A stretch of DNA of 64,000 nucleotides, from assembly GCF_017315985.1 (NCBI RefSeq), contig NZ_JAFLVR010000043.1:1-64000 (forward strand), read 5' to 3'. The stretch comes from Candidatus Enterococcus murrayae (lineage in GTDB: Bacteria; Bacillota; Bacilli; Lactobacillales; Enterococcaceae). Both the position numbers and the translations under genes were made by a program. Shown here piece by piece: positions 40,642 through 48,707 of the stretch. Within the stretch, counting starts at the first letter, position 1, and each line of letters opens with the position of its first letter. The notes beneath the pieces are model-generated. The model did no database searches and had not been told where the DNA came from. It was given only the letters and a program-made list of their open reading frames with translations.

Positions 40642-41724
40642 TTATTCGTGTTCTTTCACTGAATCTCGTTCAATTAGTGTTGGTGTATAAAGGATATTCT
40701 CCGGTTCGCGCCCTTCTTCGACCGCTTCGATGATCCAATTCGCGGAATCAAGACCTAATTGCTCTTTTGGATGATTCAAGGTAGTCAGTTTTACACTGCC
40801 GATTTTGCTCAAAGCAGAGTTATCATTTCCAACCACGGAAAGCTCGTCAGGAACTTTGATTCCCTTCTCACTCAAGCGGTCGAGTAAACTGCTGGCAATC
40901 TGATCGTTATAGCAAACGATCCCGGTAATTTGCGGTTCGGACTTTAAACGAGCTAGTGCTTGATCAACTACTTGCTTTCTAGTTTCTGTCTCATAAGTGA
41001 GGATATCCTCAGGAGCAAATTGAATGCCAGATTGCTCGCACGCTTTGATAAACCCTTTCATTCGATACTTGCCCTGCAGGTCGTCAATTTTTGTGATCAG
41101 CATCAATTTTTTATGCTTTTTTTTGATTAGATGTTCGGTAGCTAGAAAGCCGCTTTGAACATCATCCACACAGATGAACGGTGCGCTGATCTCTTCATAA
41201 ACAGCATTGATCATCACCATAGGAATCCCCTGTTCCCTCAGCCTGACATAAAGAGCGAGATTGGGATTGTATTGATTACTTTTCGTTGGTTCAACGATCA
41301 GCCCTTCCACACCCTGAGTGATCATTTTCTCAATACATTCCTTTTCCTGCTGAAAATCATTATTCGTACTTGCTAGCAATAAAGAATAGCCCTTCTCCCG
41401 CAGTTTTTTTTCGATGCCGCGAATGATCGAAGGGAAAATATAATCAGATAAATAGGTTGTAACTACGCCGATGGTCTTATGCCCTGAATAGCTGCTTTCT
41501 GTCCGTTTATATTTCACATCCACATAAGTCCCCGAGCCTTTTTCCTTTCTAAGGAAGCCTTCGTTTGCCAACAATGCAATGGCTTGACGAATCGTGTGTC
41601 TGCTGACTTGGTAATCCTTTTGCAGCTGCAGCTCTGGAGGAATGGTGGTATTTTCTTCATATTCGCCTGATAAAATCTTTGACTTCAATTCATCAGCGAT
41701 CATTTGATATTTCGATTGATTCAT
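40642..41724 (-). CDS. araR: Arabinose repressor, GntR/LacI chimera
   Basis: A 360-residue regulator with an N-terminal GntR winged helix (1-70, LQKDYQVSRHTIRQAIALLANEGFLRK-type features) joined to a LacI-type sugar-binding domain (about 85-355, TIGVVTTYLSDYIFPSII). This is the AraR architecture of Firmicutes; L-arabinose releases it from DNA. It lies directly upstream of araB, whose promoter carries matching palindromes, so control of the ara operon is well supported. Confidence 0.93.
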   Translation of the reverse strand: MNQSKYQMIADELKSKILSGEYEENTTIPPELQLQKDYQVSRHTIRQAIALLANEGFLRKEKGSGTYVDVKYKRTESSYSGHKTIGVVTTYLSDYIFPSIIRGIEKKLREKGYSLLLASTNNDFQQEKECIEKMITQGVEGLIVEPTKSNQYNPNLALYVRLREQGIPMVMINAVYEEISAPFICVDDVQSGFLATEHLIKKKHKKLMLITKIDDLQGKYRMKGFIKACEQSGIQFAPEDILTYETETRKQVVDQALARLKSEPQITGIVCYNDQIASSLLDRLSEKGIKVPDELSVVGNDNSALSKIGSVKLTTLNHPKEQLGLDSANWIIEAVEEGREPENILYTPTLIERDSVKEHE

Positions 41725-41740
41725 AGTTTATCCTTTCTTT

Positions 41741-41768
41741 CTGTTACTCTTTGTATACAGAGTAACAG
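41741..41768. promoter_or_regulatory. 28-bp palindrome upstream of araR
   Basis: Perfect 10-bp arms CTGTTACTCT and AGAGTAACAG flank TTGTATAC, 17 bp upstream of the araR start. It could be an operator for AraR itself or another regulator; it differs from the araB boxes. Confidence 0.5.
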
Positions 41769-41859
41769 AAATATTAACCCAGCGCCATATATGTCCGAAC
41801 AAATATTCCGATTTGAGGTCTTTTCCATACAACTTGACAGGATTCGTCAAAAAGAAAAA

Positions 41860-41882
41860 CCTATCCAACCAATGGACAGGTA
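41860..41882 (-). terminator. Terminator after DUF1905 gene
   Basis: A hairpin ACCTATCC/GGACAGGT (one mismatch) with a 7-nt loop has A-rich sequence on its left, giving T-rich sequence on the minus strand. It lies 18 nt after the stop. Confidence 0.65.
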
Positions 41883-41900
41883 GCTTTTACAAGAATGAGC

Positions 41901-42185
41901 TTACTCAATAGGAACGACATTGACGGTTACGGTATCACCAATGTCCTTTTTTATTTCTTTTCTGATATCTTTTCGTAAGCCTAAAATATAGCAAATACTG
42001 CCATCTTCATTTTTTACACCCATATTTACAATACTTCCTTGATACTCAACCCCATCAAAAGCCGCATGAACCTTCACGCGCCCTTTGCCAAACTCTTCGC
42101 GAATGTCGTAAGGAAAAATAATGTACGCTCCGCCTTTACCGACTTCTGATGCATAGATTTTTGATTCAAACCTGTATTCTTTCAT
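41901..42185 (-). CDS. DUF1905 domain protein
   Basis: A 94-residue beta-rich protein matching the DUF1905 pattern: an N-terminal beta strand, GGAYIIFPYDIREEFGKGRVKV, and C-terminal GDTVTVNVVPIE. AAGGAGTGATT precedes the ATG. The family's biochemical role is unknown. Confidence 0.85.
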   Translation of the reverse strand: MKEYRFESKIYASEVGKGGAYIIFPYDIREEFGKGRVKVHAAFDGVEYQGSIVNMGVKNEDGSICYILGLRKDIRKEIKKDIGDTVTVNVVPIE

Positions 42186-42363
42186 CGTTTAGAATCACTC
42201 CTTCCTTCAATCCTGAGTACGATTATATAGTAATGGAAAAGAGAATTCTATCCGTTAATTTTTCCTTTCGTCTTCCGCAGAAATTTCATACATCGCTGAA
42301 AAAGATGAGCGTAGCCTTTTCTTGTGAAATGCTATAGTTATTTCAACGATTAAGAAGAGGGTG

Positions 42364-42981
42364 ATGATCATTAAACAGATAGTCTATCTAATTAGAATCT
42401 CGATTGGAGTCACAATTATTTCTCTAGCATTAAATTTCTTTTTGCTGCCGCACAACATCGCATCTGCTGGAGTCGGCGCAATTGGTCATTTATTAGAAGT
42501 ACATTTCACCTTTAACAGCAGCTACACTGTTTGGCTAATCAACCTTTTGATGCTTTTATTGACTTATCTGCTGCTGGACAAACAACTCTTTTCAAAAATT
42601 TTTCTTGGGAGCTTGCTTTTCCCTGTATATTTAAGTTTTATTCCTACAAATCAGCTGCTCTTATCCTATACCGCTTCTCTTATAATCGGCAGTTCCTTAT
42701 TCAGTTTAGGGGTATTTTATCTATATAAATTTAATTCGTCTAATGGAGGGGTTACGATCCCGCCTATTATTATTGAAAAATATTTCAAAATTCCAAGCCA
42801 TCTTGGGCTATTGTTAACAAACCTCATTATTGTCTTTTTGAATTTTTATATCCTAAGTCCCATTGACGGACTTTTTGCAACACTATCGATTTTAATCATC
42901 ACCTTTTCAATACAGCTATTTACTACCATTGACAATCGATTGGTCAATAAAAAAGTGAGTAAAAACTATGTAAAGGATTGA
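42364..42981 (+). CDS. YitT/YczE-family membrane protein
   Basis: A protein of about 205 residues with five or six hydrophobic segments and the YitT-type motifs NFFLLPHNIASAGVGAIGHLL and NGGVTIPP. The function of this family is unknown. The start is uncertain: the ATG at 42364 lies only 3 nt after AGAGG, and the same site is better spaced for an ATT at 42370. Confidence 0.8.
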   Translation: MIIKQIVYLIRISIGVTIISLALNFFLLPHNIASAGVGAIGHLLEVHFTFNSSYTVWLINLLMLLLTYLLLDKQLFSKIFLGSLLFPVYLSFIPTNQLLLSYTASLIIGSSLFSLGVFYLYKFNSSNGGVTIPPIIIEKYFKIPSHLGLLLTNLIIVFLNFYILSPIDGLFATLSILIITFSIQLFTTIDNRLVNKKVSKNYVKD

Positions 42982-43046
42982 ACTTGATCCGCATCCTTCA
43001 GCTCTTGTCTGATATACTTTTCGTAATAGAAGGAAATTAATCTTTT

Positions 43047-43133
43047 ATGGACAAAATTTACACGGATGCTCATGCGTTCTGCTCAAACAATAAATTACTA
43101 TTATGCGAATCCAATTTGTGTGGCTGGTTTTAA
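43047..43133 (+). pseudogene. Truncated remnant of a small Cys-motif cytoplasmic protein
   Basis: A 28-codon frame contains FCSNNKLLLCESNLCGWF and then stops. It looks like the N-terminus of a small Firmicute cytoplasmic protein with a CGCFYC motif, here broken after CGW. Family assignment is from memory of the motif only. Confidence 0.35.
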
Positions 43134-43158
43134 GGTGATTTTTTAGATAACAAATGTA

Positions 43159-43188
43159 TACAGTAGCTTCGGTTACTGTATTTTTTTG
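43159..43188 (+). terminator. Rho-independent terminator
   Basis: A hairpin ATACAGTAGC/GTTACTGTAT (one mismatch) with a TTCG loop is followed by seven T on the plus strand. It ends transcription from the YitT-type gene or the remnant after it. Confidence 0.75.
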
Positions 43189-43245
43189 ATTGTCCCTTCA
43201 ATTTAATCGTGCTACTCTTAATAAAACAACTTAAGGAGCGAAACA

Positions 43246-43617
43246 ATGACTTACAATGAAAGAAAAAATTACTTGCTTTATACCTCGATTGCTTTTGTTG
43301 TTGGTGCTTTTTTATATAGTATTCTGGCTATATTTATGGTCCTAGATCCTTCAATTGAGCAATCATCTTTTTCAAAAGTATTATATTTTATAGCCTCAAT
43401 ACTTTTCGGGGGTTACTTAATTGGTTCCGCTTTATCTGGAATTCTTTTGTTCATTACCTTTATAAAAAAACAATCGAAGAAGACGAAAATTTTGGCAATT
43501 GTCTTTTTTATGTTTACAATTCAAGCTATTATTATTTTTGGCTTTTTTGCGACACTTCCCTACTATGTCTACAATTTATTTGTCGTCCTACGACGAAGAT
43601 ATATAATCGAAAAGTAA
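43246..43617 (+). CDS. Small membrane protein, unknown function
   Basis: A 123-residue protein with three clear hydrophobic segments (about 12-32, 44-70, 80-112) and a basic C-terminus (RRRYIIEK). AAGGAG is 8 nt upstream of the ATG. The family is not recognised. The next gene, also a membrane protein, follows 89 nt downstream. Confidence 0.7.
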   Translation: MTYNERKNYLLYTSIAFVVGAFLYSILAIFMVLDPSIEQSSFSKVLYFIASILFGGYLIGSALSGILLFITFIKKQSKKTKILAIVFFMFTIQAIIIFGFFATLPYYVYNLFVVLRRRYIIEK

Positions 43618-43706
43618 TTCTTACCTCTTATTGATAGACTGAGTGAATGAGCGGATGCCAACCGATTCATGATAAAATTTATTCAATATACTTAAAGGAG
43701 CAAGCC

Positions 43707-44132
43707 ATGCTAGTTATCGGAATTCTTTTATTTTCACTATTAGCAATTAACTTTTTTTCAAGAGCAATCCGACTTTTAGTGCAAATTCATAGACTTACCT
43801 ACTCTGAGGATGCAAAGCATTCCTTCAAATGTATTTCTTGCGAACAATCCTATACTTTATCCGGACCTGAAACAAAAAAACGGGTCCAAGGTGCTGTCCG
43901 CATAAAAAAATCTACACCAAAAAGTCAATCTACCTTTTACAAATTTGTTTGCCCTGTTTGCGGCACATATTCAAAACAGGAAAAAATATTTGATCTCAAC
44001 ACCACGAAAGCATCAGGAAATATTAGGGTTCAAATTGATTCCAGCCAACTGCCCCTAGTGATCGATTTTTTACTAAAAGGGGTTCTTCCAATATTTCTAG
44101 TTCTCCCGCTTTTAAATCTTATTACCAGATAG
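43707..44132 (+). CDS. Membrane protein with zinc-ribbon-like Cys pairs
   Basis: A 141-residue protein with an N-terminal membrane segment (1-22), a cytosolic part with CISC and CPVC pairs that could bind one zinc, and a C-terminal hydrophobic segment. The ATG at 43707 has AAAGGAG 6 nt upstream; a longer frame to 43647 has none. The role is unknown. Confidence 0.7.
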   Translation: MLVIGILLFSLLAINFFSRAIRLLVQIHRLTYSEDAKHSFKCISCEQSYTLSGPETKKRVQGAVRIKKSTPKSQSTFYKFVCPVCGTYSKQEKIFDLNTTKASGNIRVQIDSSQLPLVIDFLLKGVLPIFLVLPLLNLITR

Positions 44133-44274
44133 AGGTGTTCAATATCAGACCTGCTTTTTGATAATGAAAACAATCTTCCGATAATTCGAGTGCCTGCAAA
44201 ATTATTTCTATCTCAAGATTTTGAGAAAATAAAGAGTTCTATCGATGAGTATTTCGCTCATCTCTAGAACTGAT

Positions 44275-44305
44275 AATACAAGAGAATTTTCTCTTGTATT
44301 TTTTT
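44275..44305 (+). terminator. Rho-independent terminator
   Basis: A perfect hairpin AATACAAGAGAA/TTCTCTTGTATT with a 2-nt core is followed by a T-run. A second hairpin with 15-bp arms (two mismatches) lies just before it at 44233-44270. Confidence 0.85.
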
Positions 44306-44425
44306 GTCCCCAATCTCTCCTCTAATGAAATAGAAATTTCACTTTGTTCAAAAAATTTATCCCTATTGAAAAGTTTACGAACTGTCGAGGCCTTTCATTA
44401 GTAGATCCAGATAAAAAAGTGCCGT

Positions 44426-44476
44426 AAAAAAAACGATAAATGCTAGAAAGAATTTCTTCTGTACAAACATTTATCG
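44426..44476 (-). terminator. Terminator of tRNA-Sec gene
   Basis: On the minus strand, CGATAAATG and CATTTATCG are separated by about 25 nt with an inner small hairpin, then followed by eight T (44426-44433). It lies 16 nt after the tRNA 3' end. Confidence 0.75.
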
Positions 44477-44490
44477 ACTTATTAGGCTAT

Positions 44491-44516
44491 ATTGGCGGGA
44501 ATGTGTGGGAATCGAA
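44491..44516. repeat. tRNA-Sec 3'-end repeat, copy 1 (inside selC)
   Basis: These 26 bp, the 3' end and part of the T arm of tRNA-Sec plus 2 bp, are repeated exactly at 45399-45424 in the same orientation, 908 bp away. This is the pattern left by integration into a tRNA 3' end. Confidence 0.85.
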
Positions 44517-44589
44517 CCCACCCAAGAAGCTCCTAACTCCTCATACTGGTTTTGAAGACCAGAGGGAACACCAGAACCCATCCACTCCC
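44493..44589 (-). tRNA. selC: tRNA-Sec (anticodon UCA)
   Basis: A tRNA-like sequence of about 97 nt with the features of selenocysteine tRNA. The anticodon arm is CTGGTCTTCAAAACCAG with anticodon TCA. It has a long extra arm (GAGGAGTTAGGAGCTTCTT), T arm GTGGGTTCGATTCCCAC, a long acceptor stem, discriminator G and an encoded CCA. The length and extended variable arm exclude an ordinary suppressor tRNA. It is more than 9 kb from the sel operon but completes the Sec-insertion set in this window. A promoter (44601-44629) and terminator flank it. Confidence 0.95.
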
Positions 44590-44600
44590 GAAACAAAACA

Positions 44601-44629
44601 ATCATACCATTCCTTTGAGCCGGAATCAA
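44601..44629 (-). promoter_or_regulatory. tRNA-Sec promoter
   Basis: The minus strand reads TTGATT (44624-44629), 17 bp, TATGAT (44601-44606), placing the transcription start close to the mature 5' end of the tRNA. Confidence 0.7.
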
Positions 44630-44734
44630 TAACAAATCGCAAAGAAAAAAGAAAGAAACAGCCTTCTCTTGGATACTTCTCTCTTTTTTAAAATTACTAA
44701 ATTATTTGACAAGAAATGAGTCTGCCTTTTCCTC

Positions 44735-45094
44735 TCATTTGGTCTGTTCATCAGAAAATTCACTGATTTCCTTATTTAAAAAATAGGAGATCATGGTTCG
44801 GATCACAACAATCAAACCTAATTTGAGAATATCCTGAAAAGTTGGATTAATAATTGTCTCAATAATATCCGCAACGATTAAAAATTCTAGACTCAGTAAA
44901 ATATAACTGCCTAAATAGGCCTTGATGTATTTGTTCTTTTGCAAAACAGAGGAAAAATCTTTTTTGCTTCCAGGCTGAAGCAGCTTAAAAAAAGCAAGAA
45001 TCGCTCCGATGATAATAATCGCAATTGATAAAACGTCCAATAGTAATACGATCGGGTGGAAAAAAGTTTGAATAAAATTCTCAACCATAGCCAT
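44735..45094 (-). CDS. DUF1622 membrane protein
   Basis: A 119-residue protein with three hydrophobic segments (about 13-38, 60-80, 88-108), matching DUF1622 small membrane proteins. It has a GGCAGGA-like ribosome site. It lies between the two tRNA-Sec 3'-end repeats and may be cargo of the element that made them. Confidence 0.85.
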   Translation of the reverse strand: MAMVENFIQTFFHPIVLLLDVLSIAIIIIGAILAFFKLLQPGSKKDFSSVLQKNKYIKAYLGSYILLSLEFLIVADIIETIINPTFQDILKLGLIVVIRTMISYFLNKEISEFSDEQTK

Positions 45095-45275
45095 AAGAAT
45101 CCTGCCTTTTCTCTTTATATGCCTATTTTAAGCTGAAATAGGTTCCGAATCAAACATATTCCCCTAGCCGAATTGATAGACAGTTTATACTTTCTTAGGA
45201 TTCTTTAAGCCGGCAATAAGCTTCACTATCTATGGTAACCCTCATACCTATAGAACACGCGAAAGGATGATTATT

Positions 45276-45392
45276 ATGCTGAGAAACTTAAAGGAACATG
45301 CGCCTAGCTTTTTAAAAGATACCTTCTATGATTTAACAATTTTGCTTTTGTCACACTTTTTTTATCAAATAATCACCCAATTATTGAATTGA
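45276..45392 (+). CDS. 38-aa hydrophobic small protein
   Basis: A short frame with GAAAGGA 8 nt before the ATG. The product has a charged N-terminus (MLRNLKEHAPSFLKD) and a hydrophobic amphipathic tail (FYDLTILLLSHFF). It ends just before the second tRNA-Sec repeat. The shape is like small membrane-active peptides or type I toxins, but no family match is claimed. Confidence 0.4.
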   Translation: MLRNLKEHAPSFLKDTFYDLTILLLSHFFYQIITQLLN

Positions 45393-45398
45393 TACAGC

Positions 45399-45424
45399 AT
45401 TGGCGGGAATGTGTGGGAATCGAA
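45399..45424. repeat. tRNA-Sec 3'-end repeat, copy 2 (partial tRNA)
   Basis: This is an exact direct repeat of 44491-44516. The match ends after 26 bp, and the rest of the tRNA is absent, so this copy is not a functional gene. It bounds a segment of about 0.9 kb holding a DUF1622 gene and a 38-codon ORF. Confidence 0.85.
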
Positions 45425-45435
45425 TCCGTTTTTGC

Positions 45436-45469
45436 AAAAAAAGAAGCATCCACCTAAGGATACTTCTTC
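45436..45469 (-). terminator. Terminator of LTA synthase-type gene
   Basis: A hairpin AGAAGTATCC/GGATGCTTCT (one mismatch) is followed by a T-run on the minus strand, immediately after the stop of the 45474 gene. Confidence 0.7.
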
Positions 45470-45473
45470 CTCG

Positions 45474-47540
45474 CTATTGAATTGGCGGATAAAGTGCCGC
45501 CGTTGTTTTGTTGCCGTTTTTCGAATACAGACTCGTTGATTTGCTGCCTTGCTGCTGTTCTATTGCTGTATTTTTCTTATCGAGATCATGATAATCATAT
45601 TTCTGCGGATCAACCGGTGTGAAGTCTTCTGGCGTATAGAACCGTAAAAGATTTTCTTGATTCAATTTATCAGATAAGCTCAAGGCCTGTTTAACTTGCT
45701 TTTGTTCTTTATCAATCTCTGATTCAATCTTCATGGCCTTCGGATCGATTTTTTCACCGGTTTTATTGTCATACGTCTCTCCGCCTAATTCCGTGTAATT
45801 TGGTGAAACAAAATCCCCGTTACGAAAGGCAACAGTTTGATCATGTTGCGGTGAAAATAGATCCGTACCGAATTGAATGTATTTCTTATTATCGATACCC
45901 ATCAAGTGCAGTAAGGTTGGCAAGACATCAATTTCACCGCCATACTGATGCTGAATACCGCCATTAGTGTAACCAGGAATATGGAACATCAAAGGCACGC
46001 GCTGCATTTGTGCATCATCAAATTTATCCCAAGTCGTTGGGTCTTTACCTAGCGCTGCTGCCAAATCCTTATTATTACTATCAGATATCCCAAAATGGTC
46101 GCCGTAAATCATAAACATCGAGTTTTGATAAACTCCTGAAGCTTTTAGATAGTCAAAAAATTGACGCAATGATTCGTCCAAATAGTGCGCAGTCCGCACA
46201 TAATCATCGACCGTACTGTTTCCAGTTTTTAATGCTGGAAAATTGAAATGCTTATCGTCAGTCAAGTAGGGTGTATGGTTAGTTACAGTCAAAAACTTCG
46301 TGTAAAACGGTTGTTGTAAGTGCTCTAAATGGCCGACTGTTTCCTTCAACATCTCTTTATCTAAGATTCCATAACCTAAGTTTTCATCTGCTTGATTGAA
46401 ATAGGAGCGGTCAAAGAAATTTTGATAGCCGAGATTTTTATAAACGTGATCGCGATTCCAGAAGCTGCCAACATTTCCATGAAAAACAGCACTCGTATAA
46501 CCGGCCTCTTGGTTTAAAATCGCTGGTGCAGCTTGGAAGGTATTGTCTGAACCAAGCTGAGTAAATAATGATCCTTGAGGCAGCCCAAACGTTCCAGTTT
46601 CTAACATATTTTCCGCGTCACTGGTCTTTCCTTGACCAACTTCATGGAAGAAATTATCGAAGGCTAAAGTCTGTTTATTGTCATTTTCCAAGCTATTTAA
46701 AAACGGTGTTACCTCTTGTCCATCGACCTTCATATTGATCAAAAATTGTTGAAAGCTTTCCAAGTGAATCACGATGATATTTTTGCCCTTTGCAATGCCG
46801 TATTTACTTGGATCAGGTGCCGCATAGTGGCTCTTCGTATATTTCAAAATATCGGTTAACCCGTTGCTTGAGGCATGGGCGCGAATACTATTTGTCTGTT
46901 CGGTTTTGATCCCATCGTAAACAGTAAAAGCATCTAACCCCAAATATTTCACAATATAAGAACGATCAAATGTCCGCTGCAATAATTGTGGGCGATTGGC
47001 TTCACTCAACGATAGATTCACGGAAAAGGTCAATGCTGCTAAACAGCTTATCGCCACCGCAAAGGTCTTTTTGACCGGCTTGCTGGTGATTTCTTTTCGT
47101 TTAGCGAAAAGATAGATCAGAATTCCTAAGAATATTAGTAAGTCTGCCCAATAAAAAATATCATGAGCTTTCATCAACGCAAAGGAACTGCCTGAGATTC
47201 CTTGAGACACCTTGGAAAATCCTAAAATCGATTTAATCGTAACAAAGTCCGTAAACTCCCGATAAAAAATCACATTCAGATAAAGGATCAACGTATTCAA
47301 AAGATCCATTAAAAATAATACGATCAGTGCCGACTTAAATTTTTTTACATAAAGGAACACTCCAAACAGCAGCAAAGTCGTAGCGATTGGATTGATCCAC
47401 AGGATGAAGTATTGAACAGACCCTTCCACTCCTAACGAAAAATCTACATAGTAGGCTAAGATTGTCTTCGCCCAAAATAGCAGACTGGCTGTAAATAAAA
47501 TCAGCCAACGGTTGGTAAAAGCTTTTTTTACCCGGTTCAT
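45474..47540 (-). CDS. Lipoteichoic acid synthase family (LtaS type)
   Basis: A 688-residue protein. Five N-terminal membrane segments (about 1-190) are followed by an extracellular sulfatase-fold domain. The nucleophilic Thr is in EVGQGKTSDAEN, and the metal-binding block YGDHFG is near 480. Such enzymes polymerise glycerol phosphate from phosphatidylglycerol into lipoteichoic acid, or prime it. The ATG at 47540 is preferred because it begins the basic N-terminus; an upstream GTG at 47579 has no ribosome site. Confidence 0.9.
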   Translation of the reverse strand: MNRVKKAFTNRWLILFTASLLFWAKTILAYYVDFSLGVEGSVQYFILWINPIATTLLLFGVFLYVKKFKSALIVLFLMDLLNTLILYLNVIFYREFTDFVTIKSILGFSKVSQGISGSSFALMKAHDIFYWADLLIFLGILIYLFAKRKEITSKPVKKTFAVAISCLAALTFSVNLSLSEANRPQLLQRTFDRSYIVKYLGLDAFTVYDGIKTEQTNSIRAHASSNGLTDILKYTKSHYAAPDPSKYGIAKGKNIIVIHLESFQQFLINMKVDGQEVTPFLNSLENDNKQTLAFDNFFHEVGQGKTSDAENMLETGTFGLPQGSLFTQLGSDNTFQAAPAILNQEAGYTSAVFHGNVGSFWNRDHVYKNLGYQNFFDRSYFNQADENLGYGILDKEMLKETVGHLEHLQQPFYTKFLTVTNHTPYLTDDKHFNFPALKTGNSTVDDYVRTAHYLDESLRQFFDYLKASGVYQNSMFMIYGDHFGISDSNNKDLAAALGKDPTTWDKFDDAQMQRVPLMFHIPGYTNGGIQHQYGGEIDVLPTLLHLMGIDNKKYIQFGTDLFSPQHDQTVAFRNGDFVSPNYTELGGETYDNKTGEKIDPKAMKIESEIDKEQKQVKQALSLSDKLNQENLLRFYTPEDFTPVDPQKYDYHDLDKKNTAIEQQQGSKSTSLYSKNGNKTTAALYPPIQ

Positions 47541-47840
47541 CCAGAACACTTCTTTCTCTATTAAATTACCCGTTCTCACTATAGATCAGATTTAAAAAAT
47601 ATGCATTTTTATTTACAGCCACCGCAGAAACTTTATATTTTTAAACTAAATCGCGTGTTTTCTTTCAAAATTTAACGAATGATCCGCTTTTTTCCTAGTT
47701 TTTTAAACCCACATGAAAATTTCCTAAGACACAAAAAATTCATAATCTTAATAATTATCCATAAAATAACATCTATTGATTTTCTGTTTGCCCTTTTATT
47801 CATTTAAAGAAGCTGCCACAAAAAACGAGCATCTATTTAA
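47541..47840. other. Intergenic, no gene seen
   Basis: A divergent, AT-rich 300-bp stretch upstream of the LTA synthase-type gene. No supported frame was found. Its right end leads into the 39-bp palindrome of the next promoter. Confidence 0.4.
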
Positions 47841-47904
47841 TCAATATATTTTTATCGAAATTCGATAAAAATATATTGACTTAGTTTAATTCGTACTTTA
47901 TAGT
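47841..47904 (+). promoter_or_regulatory. 39-bp perfect palindrome overlapping promoter
   Basis: Two 18-bp arms (TCAATATATTTTTATCGA and its complement) flank AAT at 47841-47879. The promoter TTGACT (47876-47881), 17 bp, TATAGT (47899-47904) follows, so the palindrome covers part of the -35. It is the likely operator for the XRE protein encoded in this operon. Confidence 0.75.
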
Positions 47905-47941
47905 TAACTCATCAAGTTAAACAAAAAAGGAGTGTATCAAA

Positions 47942-48457
47942 ATGAATTCAGAAAAAGGTATTTTTAAAGTATTGAAATGGTTGTTTAGTTTTTTTATTGG
48001 GATAATGGTGGTTGCAGCTGGGGGTCTGGCAATCCTAATCGTCATTTTTAATTTCACTTCTATTCCAGATTTATCAACAGTCAGTATCAATAGTCTCCCT
48101 TTTGGAGCCTATACTTTTGACATTCTATCCTCGCCTATTTTTCTTTTACTGCTGATTGCTAATATTCTCTTGTATGGTATTCTTTTTTACTTTGTTCGAA
48201 GCTTTTTCAAAAATCTTGAAATGGATCAGATTTTTGTTCGCACAAATGTTAGTACCGCTAAAAAAATCGCCGGCATCCTATTGCTTTTATCTGTGACTTC
48301 TTGTCTTCCTGATATCTATGCCTCAATGCAAGGCTTTGCCATCGACAGCGCTGCTATTGATTTAACCTATATCGTAGGTGCATCAATCGTTTGGGCGTTA
48401 GCCAAAATTTTAGAAAAAGCGAATATGATCGCTGAAGAAAATGAATTGACCATCTAA
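47942..48457 (+). CDS. DUF2975 membrane protein
   Basis: A 171-residue protein with four hydrophobic segments (about 11-35, 58-85, 102-120, 133-150), typical of DUF2975 proteins paired with a small XRE regulator. AAGGAG lies upstream. It may sense a membrane or small-molecule cue for its partner, but this is unproven. Confidence 0.85.
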   Translation: MNSEKGIFKVLKWLFSFFIGIMVVAAGGLAILIVIFNFTSIPDLSTVSINSLPFGAYTFDILSSPIFLLLLIANILLYGILFYFVRSFFKNLEMDQIFVRTNVSTAKKIAGILLLLSVTSCLPDIYASMQGFAIDSAAIDLTYIVGASIVWALAKILEKANMIAEENELTI

Positions 48458-48486
48458 AGCTAGATCGTGAAAGGAGAGCAATCACA

Positions 48487-48690
48487 ATGATACAAGTAAA
48501 TTTAGATGTTATGCTGGCAAAAAGAAAGATGTCTTCTGGTGAACTAGCGAAAAGGGTTGGAATGACCAATGCCAATATTTCTGTTTTGAAAACAGGGAAA
48601 GCGAAAGCTGTTCGTTTTTCGACGCTCAATGAAATCTGCAAAGTCCTGGAATGCCAACCAGGAGATCTATTGGCATATATTGAAGAATGA
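48487..48690 (+). CDS. Small XRE-family regulator (YozG type)
   Basis: A 67-residue helix-turn-helix protein (SSGELAKRVGMTNANISVLKT, CQPGDLLAYI) in the family commonly encoded after DUF2975 genes. AAAGGAG is upstream. The 39-bp palindrome at the operon promoter is a plausible target. Confidence 0.9.
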   Translation: MIQVNLDVMLAKRKMSSGELAKRVGMTNANISVLKTGKAKAVRFSTLNEICKVLECQPGDLLAYIEE

Positions 48691-48707
48691 TTTTACTCAA
48701 AAAGAAA

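Noticed and set aside
44440-44691. 83-codon plus-strand frame across the tRNA-Sec region
   Set aside because: It is antisense to the tRNA gene and made of its repeated stems. Codon use is not protein-like.
45399-45424. Second tRNA-Sec gene
   Set aside because: Only the 3' end and part of the T arm are present; no anticodon arm, D arm or 5' acceptor strand follows.
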